In this document: one piece after another, positions 34,412-41,616 of the stretch
Layout of the letters: every line of letters starts with the position of its first letter
How positions within the stretch are numbered: the stretch's first letter is position 1
From: Clostridia bacterium
GTDB taxonomy: Bacteria; Bacillota; Clostridia; Christensenellales; CAG-138
Assembly (NCBI GenBank): GCA_017545535.1
Contig: JAFWMS010000010.1
Span: forward strand, 1-64,000
Length of the DNA: 64,000 nt
Reading direction: 5' to 3'
Translations under genes and position numbers: made by a program
Notes under the pieces: model-generated
What the model was told of the DNA's origin: nothing
The model's input: only the letters and a program-made list of their open reading frames with translations
The model's database searches: none

Positions 34412-36352
34412 ATGATCATCACCTTCCCCGACGGATCCCAGCGGGAATACGAAAACGGCACGAGCGCCCTGGACATCGCCGCGTCCCTGTCCCAGGAGCT
34501 GAAAAAGTCCGTTATCTGCTGCGAGATCGACGGCGTCCGTTCCGACGCCTTCCGGCCCATCGAAAAGGACTGCAGCCTGCGGCTTCTCACCTTTGAGGAC
34601 GCTGACGGACGCTGGACCTATCGGCATACCGCCTCCCACATCCTGGCCCAGGCCGTGAAACGCCTCTGGCCTGAGGTGAAGCTGGCCATCGGCCCCGCCA
34701 CCAAGGACGGGTTCTACTATGATTTCGACGCTCCCTTCAACTTCTCCCCCGACGACTTTAAGAAGATCGAGAAAACCATGGAGCAGATCCAGCGGGAGAA
34801 TCTGAAACTGGAGCGGTTCGAGCTGCCTCGGGCAGAGGCCATCGCATTCATGGAGAAGAAGGGCGAGCCCTACAAGGTGGAGCTGATCCGGGACCTGCCC
34901 GAGGATGCCGTCATCAGCTTCTACAAGCAGGGCGAGTTCGTAGACCTGTGCGCCGGCACCCACGTGGGAAGCACGGCCCGGGTGAAGAACATCAAGCTCC
35001 TCAGCGTGGCTGGCGCCTACTGGCGCGGCAGCGAAAAGAACAAGATGCTCCAGCGCATCTACGGCACCGCCTTCGAGAAGAAGGATGAGCTGGTGGCCTA
35101 CATCACCTGCCTGGAGGAAGCCAAGAAGCGGGACCACAACAAGATCGGCCGTGAGCTCGAATACTTCACCACGGTGGACGTCATCGGCCAGGGCCTGCCG
35201 GTGCTCCTTCCCAAAGGCGCTCGGGTGATCCAGCTCATGCAGCGCTGGGTGGAGGATACGGAGCAGAAGCACGGGTATCTGCTCACCAAGACGCCCTATT
35301 TCGCCAAGCGGGAGCTCTACAAGGTCTCCGGCCATTGGGATCACTATCGGGACGGCATGTTCATCATGGGCGATCCCGACGACGAGACAAAGGACTGCTT
35401 CGCCCTTCGGCCCATGACCTGCCCCTTCCAGTATCAGGTATACCTGAACCGGCAGCGGAGCTACCGTGACCTGCCCATGCGGCTGGGGGAAACGTCCACC
35501 CTGTTCCGCAACGAGGATTCCGGCGAGATGCACGGCCTCATCCGCGTCCGCCAGTTCACCATCTCCGAAGGACACCTGATGGTGCGCCCGGACCAGCTGG
35601 AGGAGGAGTTCAAGGACTGTCTGGAGCTCTCCAAGTACTTCTTGAACACGGTGGGCTTGTGGGACAAGTGCACGTTCCGCTTCTCCCAGTGGGATCCCGC
35701 CAACCCCAAGAACAAGTATGAGGGCACGGCGGAGCAGTGGAACGCCGCCCAGGCCGCCATGGGCCGCATTTTGGATCATCTGGGCGTGAAGTACGAAATC
35801 GGCATCGACGAGGCCGCCTTCTACGGGCCCAAGCTGGACATCCAGTATCGGAACGTGTACGGCAAGGAGGACACGCTGGTCACCATTCAGATCGACATGC
35901 TGCTCGCGAAGCGGTTCGGCATGTACTATATCGACGAGAACGGCGAAAAGGCCCTGCCCTACATCATCCATCGGACCAGCCTGGGGTGCTATGAGCGGAC
36001 GCTGGCATACCTTTTGGAGGAGTACGCGGGCGCCCTGCCCACGTGGATGATGCCCACCCAGGTGAAGGTACTGCCCATCACGGACCGGGCATTGGAGTAT
36101 TCCAACGCTTTGGCGGAGCGCCTCGACGCCCTGGGCGTTCGGGTGGAAGTGGACGCCCGGAATGAGAAGATCGGCTTCAAGATCCGGGAGGCCCAGATGC
36201 AGAAGATCCCCTACATGCTGGTCGTCGGCGACAAGGAAGCCGAGGAAAAAACCGTGGCCGTCCGCGCCCGAGCAAAGGGCGATCTGGGCGCCATGGGCAT
36301 GGACGAATTCGAATCACTGCTTCTCAAGGAGATCGCCGAAAAGGCGAAATAA
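34412..36352 (+). CDS. thrS: Threonyl-tRNA synthetase
   Basis: 646 residues, class II synthetase at full length. Order: TGS domain (ITFPDGSQREYENGTSALDIA), editing domain with HTASHILAQAVKRLWP, and YDFDAPFNFSPDDF, SVAGAYWRGSEKNKMLQRIYGTAF-type linker, catalytic core (GHWDHYRDGMF, RPMTCPFQYQVY with the zinc Cys, LGETSTLFRNEDSGEMHGLIR), and the anticodon-binding domain (VKVLPITDRALEYSNALAE). Start ATG 34412 with AGAGAGG upstream. Expression controlled by the T-box; ends at a strong terminator. Confidence 0.97.
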   Translation: MIITFPDGSQREYENGTSALDIAASLSQELKKSVICCEIDGVRSDAFRPIEKDCSLRLLTFEDADGRWTYRHTASHILAQAVKRLWPEVKLAIGPATKDGFYYDFDAPFNFSPDDFKKIEKTMEQIQRENLKLERFELPRAEAIAFMEKKGEPYKVELIRDLPEDAVISFYKQGEFVDLCAGTHVGSTARVKNIKLLSVAGAYWRGSEKNKMLQRIYGTAFEKKDELVAYITCLEEAKKRDHNKIGRELEYFTTVDVIGQGLPVLLPKGARVIQLMQRWVEDTEQKHGYLLTKTPYFAKRELYKVSGHWDHYRDGMFIMGDPDDETKDCFALRPMTCPFQYQVYLNRQRSYRDLPMRLGETSTLFRNEDSGEMHGLIRVRQFTISEGHLMVRPDQLEEEFKDCLELSKYFLNTVGLWDKCTFRFSQWDPANPKNKYEGTAEQWNAAQAAMGRILDHLGVKYEIGIDEAAFYGPKLDIQYRNVYGKEDTLVTIQIDMLLAKRFGMYYIDENGEKALPYIIHRTSLGCYERTLAYLLEEYAGALPTWMMPTQVKVLPITDRALEYSNALAERLDALGVRVEVDARNEKIGFKIREAQMQKIPYMLVVGDKEAEEKTVAVRARAKGDLGAMGMDEFESLLLKEIAEKAK

Positions 36353-36367
36353 TCCCCAAAACAAGCA

Positions 36368-36398
36368 AAGCCGCTGCTTTCAGGCAGCGGCTTTTTTA
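36368..36398 (+). terminator. thrS terminator
   Basis: AAGCCGCTGC (36368-36377), loop of 6, GCAGCGGCTT (36384-36393) and following Ts. Confidence 0.92.
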
Positions 36399-36412
36399 TA
36401 TCCTGTCATCCC

Positions 36413-37606
36413 TTATATCAGCGAAAGCAGCACGAAGAGCCAGTGGGCCGCGATGCCGGCGCAGAAGCCGCCCACGGTGTGGCTGAGGATGGATTTTCCC
36501 ACCAGCTCGTTGCAGTGGAGCATGTCCATCATGGACACGTGAGTCGAAAGATACCCGCTCCAGCACATGCACATGCCGGTGAACACGGCCACGTCGTTGG
36601 CGCCCGCCGCCCCCTCCCGAAGGAGCTCCGGCACCATGCCCAGGGACGCGCCGGCGGAGCCGAGAGCCGTGATGGGCACGGACACGCACTCGGAGGAGGC
36701 GAATCCGAAGAGAGGCTTGAAGAGGAACTGGAGCGCGTCGCCCAGCCGCGGCAGAACCTGGATGCCCTCGTAAGCGGCGCCGGTATAGGTTCCATCGGCG
36801 GCGGGGCCGTAGGTCAGCATCATGACCACAGTGCAGATGACAAGCACGCCGGGGATGATCCCCAGGCCCAGCTCCACGCCGTTCTTGCCGCCCTCCATGA
36901 GGGCGTTGAGGAGCCGCAGCATGAACCCCTTCTTGGGCTTGTTCTCCTCGTCGGTCATCTGCCCCATTTCCCGGGGGGACAGGGCCAGGGTCTCCGTGCC
37001 GTAGAACTTTTTGGAGAAGTGGAGGAGCATCCGGGTGCTGATGACGCTGCCCGCCACCGCGCCCAAGTTCCCGCACAGGACCGCCTTGCCCAGGCTCATC
37101 CCCGTCACGGCGGACAGGCCCGCCATATAGCTGGTGACGATGAGGCCCATGCCGAAAGCCGTGCCCAGGTTGGTCAGGGCCGGGATCTGATAGGCCTTGA
37201 AGTATCGCCGGTACTGCTGCTCCTTGGCCAGGGCCAGGATGGACGGATTGTCAGAAAAATAGGTGGACACCACGCCCAAGGCCGCCGCCCCGGGCATGCC
37301 GTACAGGGGCTTCATAAGGGGCGAGAGCAGGAAGTTGAAGAGCTCCAGCACGCCGAACTCCGTCAGCACCTCGGACAGGGCCCCCGCCAGCACGGCGATG
37401 GCCATGATGTAGAACACCGTATCCAGCAAAATACGGTAGGCGGTGTTCATCATGGTGTTGATGGCGTTGGTCATGCCCATGGGCACCATGAACAGGGCCA
37501 TGAACCCCAAAAATACCGCTAAGAACAGGGTGCTTTTCAGCAAATTCTTCCCCGTCACCATCCGCTGCTGCCGCAGGGCCTCTCGTTTTTCATCAAAAGA
37601 TGACAT
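36413..37606 (-). CDS. Gate-domain (nucleoside-recognition) membrane protein
   Basis: 397 residues with about nine membrane helices. The general layout, with two helical Gate-like repeats (GVVSTYFSDNPSILALAKE; KPLFGFASSECVSVPITALGS) and a central cytoplasmic loop rich in charge (FYGTETLALSPREMGQMTDE), resembles clostridial membrane proteins annotated as nucleoside-recognition or CD0519/CD1768 family. Transport substrate unknown. ATG 37606 follows AAGGAGAG. A promoter at 37755-37782 leaves a roughly 140-base leader with strong secondary structure (or a small gene). Confidence 0.75.
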   Translation of the reverse strand: MSSFDEKREALRQQRMVTGKNLLKSTLFLAVFLGFMALFMVPMGMTNAINTMMNTAYRILLDTVFYIMAIAVLAGALSEVLTEFGVLELFNFLLSPLMKPLYGMPGAAALGVVSTYFSDNPSILALAKEQQYRRYFKAYQIPALTNLGTAFGMGLIVTSYMAGLSAVTGMSLGKAVLCGNLGAVAGSVISTRMLLHFSKKFYGTETLALSPREMGQMTDEENKPKKGFMLRLLNALMEGGKNGVELGLGIIPGVLVICTVVMMLTYGPAADGTYTGAAYEGIQVLPRLGDALQFLFKPLFGFASSECVSVPITALGSAGASLGMVPELLREGAAGANDVAVFTGMCMCWSGYLSTHVSMMDMLHCNELVGKSILSHTVGGFCAGIAAHWLFVLLSLI

Positions 37607-37624
37607 GGGCTCTCCTTCTATCGA

Positions 37625-37756
37625 TCAAAATAAGCGAACGTCCCTGGCCTTGGCCAGATGCTTCGGCACGGTCTGGGTGCGTTGGGCATGGAGCAGCAGG
37701 AGGAGTTCCTCCTGATCCGCGCCTTCCGTTCGCTTTTCCCAAAAATCCTGTACCAT
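37625..37756 (-). CDS. Possible 43-residue protein upstream of the Gate-domain gene
   Basis: ATG 37756 opens MVQDFWEKRTEGADQEELLL and ends KHLAKARDVRLF, stop 18 bases before the membrane-protein ATG. Most codons end in G/C as in neighbouring genes, and a GGGAG lies 10 bases upstream of the ATG. Against it, the ATG overlaps a TACAAT -10 box, and the same bases fold into a multi-branched RNA. Either a small charged amphipathic protein in operon with the transporter or chance; no family known. Confidence 0.35.
   Translation of the reverse strand: MVQDFWEKRTEGADQEELLLLLHAQRTQTVPKHLAKARDVRLF
37632..37735 (-). other. Structured leader RNA candidate (four-way junction)
   Basis: Minus-strand RNA: a 9-bp closing stem (AAGCGAACG at 37735-37727 with CGTTCGCTT at 37640-37632) encloses a hairpin of 8 bp (CAGGAGGA/TCCTCCTG, 37714-37697), a two-step hairpin (ATGC/GCAT outer, GCAC/GTGC inner, 37689-37658) and CTGGC/GCCAG (37657-37644). 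No known riboswitch class matched by eye. It overlaps the possible small gene 37625-37756, so only one reading may be real. Confidence 0.4.
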
Positions 37757-37782
37757 TGTAGCACGGCTCCCATAAAGCGCAA
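37755..37782 (-). promoter_or_regulatory. Promoter upstream of the Gate-domain gene
   Basis: TTGCGC (37782-37777), 16 bases, TACAAT (37760-37755); same -35/-10 hexamers as the hypB promoter. Confidence 0.55.
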
Positions 37783-37815
37783 GCCCTTTTTAAGCGGCGA
37801 AAGGAATATATAAAG

Positions 37816-37845
37816 ACGCCCCTTTCCCAGGAGGAAAAGGGGCGT
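37816..37845 (-). terminator. Terminator of Opp operon 1
   Basis: ACGCCCCTTTTCC pairs with GGAAAGGGGCGT on the minus strand (37845-37816), with A-run before and TCTTTATA after the stem; 12 bases past the DUF3899 stop. Confidence 0.8.
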
Positions 37846-37857
37846 TTTGGGATGGGT

Positions 37858-38280
37858 TCATGGGTACAGTTTGTTGAATCGGACCAGCAGGACGATGCCC
37901 ACGATCAGGAACGCCAGGCCCGTGAAGAACAGGCAGCCGTAGCCGGTGACCTTCTTCTTGGCCCGCCGCTTGACGAACTCCCGATAGGGCACGTATTCCG
38001 AGTGCAGGAAGGGCAAGAAGATTTCCTTCCCCCGCTTGAGCCCGAAGAGGAGCCCGTTGAAGGCGCCCTGCCCGCTGACGAAAAGGACCCCCGCCACCAG
38101 CACCAGCAGCGCCCCGGGGACGGAAAACCCGTCGCAGAGGATCCGAGCTCGATCCATGGGGTCTTCCGCCTTCCAGTATCCGCTGATGGTCAGAACCGCC
38201 AGCAGCAGCCCCACCGCCACGGCGACGCAGATGGCATAAGCGGCCAGTTTCCCCTTCAGGCTGTCCCGTTCCTCGTTCAA
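37858..38280 (-). CDS. DUF3899 membrane protein coupled to Opp system 1
   Basis: 140 residues: helix (AYAICVAVAVGLLLAVLTI), then FSVPGALLVLVAGVLFVSGQGAF, a basic cytoplasmic loop (YREFVKRRAKKK) and a last helix pair region (CLFFTGLAFLIVGIVLLV). This is the DUF3899 pattern: hydrophobic helix, small-residue helix, R/K-rich loop, helix. The start is TTG at 38280, overlapping the oppF stop (TTGA) with AAGGAG 8 bases upstream, so translation is coupled to oppF. A paralogue (47177-47542) stands at the end of the second Opp operon. A role in the transporter is inferred from this linkage only. Confidence 0.8.
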   Translation of the reverse strand: MNEERDSLKGKLAAYAICVAVAVGLLLAVLTISGYWKAEDPMDRARILCDGFSVPGALLVLVAGVLFVSGQGAFNGLLFGLKRGKEIFLPFLHSEYVPYREFVKRRAKKKVTGYGCLFFTGLAFLIVGIVLLVRFNKLYP

Positions 38281-39461
38281 CGACCGTACTCCTTCTTATA
38301 CTTGGCTTCCTCGGCGTCGTTGCAATAGACGAAGTGGCCGGGGAACACCTCCCGCATGGTGGGCTTCTGAACGCTGTAGTCGTGCTCGGCGATGGCGTTG
38401 TAGATGATACGGGTCCGCTTCTTCTCCGACCGAGGATCGGGCAGAGGGATGGCGGACAGGAGGGAGCGCGTGTAGGGGTGCATGGGATGAGCGAAGAGCT
38501 CCTCCGTCTCCGCCAGCTCCACCATGTTGCCGTAGTACATGACGCCGATCCGGCCCGAGAAGTACTTGACCACGGACAGATCGTGAGCGATGAACAGGAT
38601 GGTGAGGCCCAGCTGTTCCCGAAGCTCATTCAGGAGATTGATGACTTGGGCCTGGATGGACACGTCCAGAGCGGAGATGGGCTCGTCGGCGATGAGCAGC
38701 TCCGGGTTCATGACGATGGACCGGGCGATGCCGATACGCTGCCGCTGGCCGCCGGAGAACTCATGGGGGTACCGGCCCGCATGCTCCCGGACCAGGCCCA
38801 CCAGCTCCAACATCTCGTAGACCTTTTCGTCGATGTAGGCTTTGTCCTTGATGCCGTTGATGACCAGACCCTCGGAGATGATCTCCCGGACCGTCATGCG
38901 GGGGTCCAGGGAGGCCACCGGGTCCTGATAGATCATCTGGATCCGGGTGATGAGCTTGGTGTTCCGGGCCACCCGCAGGGCGTCCTTATACTCCTTTTCC
39001 AGCTTGGGACGATCCTGGGCGGAGCAGTTCTTTAGCTTCTCCTCGTACTTGGCCTTGGTCTCCTCCACCAGTTTCTTGGCGTACTCCTTGTCGGAATTCT
39101 TGTGGTCGAACTTGGCCCGCTTGATCTGCTCCTTGTTGTCGGCGATGATCTTGTCCAGCTCGGCGATGCGGGTCGAATCGGTGCAGCCCTTCTTCTCCTT
39201 CCGGGCTTCCTTAATGGCGTCCTTGTAGGACTTGGTGCCGGCGCAGATGCGCTGACCCTTGAAGTAGATGTTGCCGGAGGTGATGTCGTAGATCTTGATG
39301 ATGGAACGGCCGGTGGTGGTCTTGCCGCAGCCGGACTCGCCCACAAGGCCGAAGACCTCGCCCTTGTAGATGTCGAAGCTCACGTTGTCCACGGCCTTGG
39401 TAGGTCCGAAGTATTGGCAGAGATTCTCTACTTTCAGCAGCACTTCTCGATCATTAGCCAT
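38277..39461 (-). CDS. oppF: Oligopeptide ABC transporter ATPase OppF (system 1), with coiled-coil insertion
   Basis: 394 residues against the usual 320-330. Walker A GESGCGKTTTGR (41-52), Q-loop QMIYQDPVASLDPRMT (about 175-190), signature [14 protein letters not shown], Walker [15 protein letters not shown], switch FIAHDLSVV, and the C-terminal oligopeptide-binding-protein-type extension (HPYTRSLLSAIP). Between FKGQRICAG (about 75) and the Q-loop lie about 85 extra residues, very rich in Lys/Glu/Ala with heptad-like spacing (ELDKIIADNKEQIKRA, LVEETKAKYEEKLKN), probably a helical hairpin. The normal OppF of system 2 lacks it (52 residues from Walker A to Q-loop against 138). Overlaps the oppD stop by 8 bases. 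Confidence 0.93.
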   Translation of the reverse strand: MANDREVLLKVENLCQYFGPTKAVDNVSFDIYKGEVFGLVGESGCGKTTTGRSIIKIYDITSGNIYFKGQRICAGTKSYKDAIKEARKEKKGCTDSTRIAELDKIIADNKEQIKRAKFDHKNSDKEYAKKLVEETKAKYEEKLKNCSAQDRPKLEKEYKDALRVARNTKLITRIQMIYQDPVASLDPRMTVREIISEGLVINGIKDKAYIDEKVYEMLELVGLVREHAGRYPHEFSGGQRQRIGIARSIVMNPELLIADEPISALDVSIQAQVINLLNELREQLGLTILFIAHDLSVVKYFSGRIGVMYYGNMVELAETEELFAHPMHPYTRSLLSAIPLPDPRSEKKRTRIIYNAIAEHDYSVQKPTMREVFPGHFVYCNDAEEAKYKKEYGR

Positions 39462-41613
39462 TTTCGGTACCTCCCTCCAGTCTCTCGGTCATGCGGCGGA
39501 TACGGTCGGTGATCGCCTTGGGGACCTCCACCTTGGGGGCGTCCGGATGGAGCAGCCAGGTGGCTGCGTAGTGGGTATCCGACACCTTGAAGAAGGGCGG
39601 ATGCTCCTCGTAGTCGATCTGCATGGCGAACTTGTTCCGGGCCGCGAAGGCGTCGCCCTTGGGCGGGTAGATCATGTTGGGCGGGGTGCCGGGAATGGCA
39701 TCCAGCTTCTCCTTGGTGTCCAGATCCGGCATGGAGCTGAGCAGCGCCCAGGTGTAGGGATGGCGAGGATCGTAGAAGATATCGTCCGCCGTGCCGTACT
39801 CCACGATCTTGCCGGCGTACATGACGGCGATATCGTCCGCCATGTTAGCCACCACACCCAAGTCATGGGTGATGAAGATGATGGACAGGCCACGCTCCGC
39901 CTTCAAGCGATTGATGAGCTCCAGGATCTGGGACTGGATCGTCACGTCCAGAGCCGTGGTGGGCTCGTCGCAGATCAGGATGTCCGGGTTGGCAGCCAGG
40001 GCGATGGCGATGACGATACGCTGCCGCATGCCGCCGGAGAACTCGAAGGGATACTGGGTATAGCGCAGACGGGGCTCGTGGATGCCCACCTCCTCCATGA
40101 GCTTGATGGCCTTTTCCTTGGCCATGCTCTTGGTGACCCGGTAGACCACCTCGGAGGCCTTGCTCTTGAAGTGGTTCACCAGCTTCTGGCTCCTGTCATG
40201 ATAGTCCATGGCGGGCGCGGCGGCGATGTATTCCTCGTAATGCTCCTTCAACCGGTCGATGATGGTGAGGATGTTGGCCCGCAGCTCCTCCTTCTCGTAG
40301 ACCACCTTGGGAACCACCTTCCAGGTGACGTTCTTGCCCCGGGCGATGAGCTGCTCCCGCCGCCTGGTCTGGCGGGCGAAGCGGGCTTCCTCCTTGGGGT
40401 TCCGCTTGAGGTAGTAGAAGTAGTTCTTGATGGCGTTGCTGAGGGCGTTGCGGAAGGTGTAAGCCCGGCTGTCCTTGATGTATTCCAGCTGGTCGATGGA
40501 AGCCTCGATCTCGTCGGAAAGGGCCTTGCACTTCGCCTTGGCGTCGGCCTTGGTGAAGTCGGTGCCGAAGAAGGCGTGGGCCTCATCCAGCATGGGCAGC
40601 ACGGCGATCTTCTTGTTCAGCGCGGTCTCGTAGGAGTAGGTGACGGCCTTCTCCTCCACCTCGCGGAACCGGTCCAGGAACTTCTCGTTCATGAACTTGC
40701 GGGCCACGGTCTCCAGCTCGCTCTGGGGCCGATCCAGCTTGGCCTCGGGATCGAAGAGCTTGTAGTAGGCGATGCTGACGAAGTCGGGCCGCTCCTTGCC
40801 GGTGAGCTCCTTGAGCAGGGTCTCCAGCTTCTGCATGACCTCCACGGCGCCAGTCACATCTCCGGTCTTGGACACGTAGGCACGGGCCGCGTCGCCCAGC
40901 TCGTTTCCAAGGCTCTCTATCCGCTCCTCCATGCCCCGGGTGAGGAAGGGGTCGCGGATCTTATGGAGCCGGGACTTGTAATCCCGCAGCAGGCCCTTCA
41001 CGTCCAGCTTCTGCTTTTTCTCCGCCTTGAAGAGGAAGTCCTCGGTATAGGAAAGCAGGTCCGCCGCGCCAGTGTAGGCGATGTTGTAAGCGTTCTCCAG
41101 ATGGTTCGCTTCGATGCAGGTCTTGTTGAAGGTCTTGCACAGCTCGTCGGCCTCGGCGGCGTTGTTCTGACCCAGGGCGGCCACCATGCACTTCTTCAGG
41201 ATAGCCAAACGGTCGTTGAACTCCTTCCTGGCCTCCCGACGGTTGGTGCTGCTCTTGAGGAGCATGGCCTCGGTGATCTGCTTGCCGATCTTCACGATGG
41301 GGTCCAGGGAGGACAGGGGGTCCTGGAAGATCATGGAGATCTTGTCGCCCCGGATGTTGTGGAAGTCCTCCTCGCTGATCTTCAGCAGGTCCTTGCCGTC
41401 GTAGAGGATCTCGCCGCCCTCGATGATGGTGTTGCCGGCCAGAATGCCCAAAATGGCCTTGGCCGTCACGGACTTGCCCGAACCGGACTCGCCCACGATG
41501 GCCAGGGTCTTGCCCCGCTTCAGGTCGAAGGAGATGTCCCGCACGGCCTTCAGGGTGCCGGCCTGGGTACGGAAGGATATCTTCAGGTTTTTGACTTCTA
41601 AAATGTTATCCAT
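39454..41613 (-). CDS. oppD: Oligopeptide ABC transporter ATPase OppD (system 1), with giant helical insertion
   Basis: 719 residues; the family norm, and system 2, is about 330-360. Core motifs are intact: Walker [11 protein letters not shown] (41-50), Q-loop MIFQDPLSSLDP (94-105), signature [12 protein letters not shown] (from 525), Walker [15 protein letters not shown], switch FITHDLGVV and the C-terminal [12 protein letters not shown]...GTPPNM extension. Some 370 residues (about 125-500) are inserted in the helical subdomain between Q-loop and signature: charged, predicted mostly helical (EARKEFNDRLAILKKCMVAA, RSRLHKIRD-like, NALSNAIKNYFYYLKRNPKE), with no membrane segment. I recognise no domain in it. 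This is the position where an ABC ATPase meets the permease coupling helix, so it may form an extra cytoplasmic module. Confidence 0.93.
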   Translation of the reverse strand: MDNILEVKNLKISFRTQAGTLKAVRDISFDLKRGKTLAIVGESGSGKSVTAKAILGILAGNTIIEGGEILYDGKDLLKISEEDFHNIRGDKISMIFQDPLSSLDPIVKIGKQITEAMLLKSSTNRREARKEFNDRLAILKKCMVAALGQNNAAEADELCKTFNKTCIEANHLENAYNIAYTGAADLLSYTEDFLFKAEKKQKLDVKGLLRDYKSRLHKIRDPFLTRGMEERIESLGNELGDAARAYVSKTGDVTGAVEVMQKLETLLKELTGKERPDFVSIAYYKLFDPEAKLDRPQSELETVARKFMNEKFLDRFREVEEKAVTYSYETALNKKIAVLPMLDEAHAFFGTDFTKADAKAKCKALSDEIEASIDQLEYIKDSRAYTFRNALSNAIKNYFYYLKRNPKEEARFARQTRRREQLIARGKNVTWKVVPKVVYEKEELRANILTIIDRLKEHYEEYIAAAPAMDYHDRSQKLVNHFKSKASEVVYRVTKSMAKEKAIKLMEEVGIHEPRLRYTQYPFEFSGGMRQRIVIAIALAANPDILICDEPTTALDVTIQSQILELINRLKAERGLSIIFITHDLGVVANMADDIAVMYAGKIVEYGTADDIFYDPRHPYTWALLSSMPDLDTKEKLDAIPGTPPNMIYPPKGDAFAARNKFAMQIDYEEHPPFFKVSDTHYAATWLLHPDAPKVEVPKAITDRIRRMTERLEGGTENG

Positions 41614-41616
41614 ACA

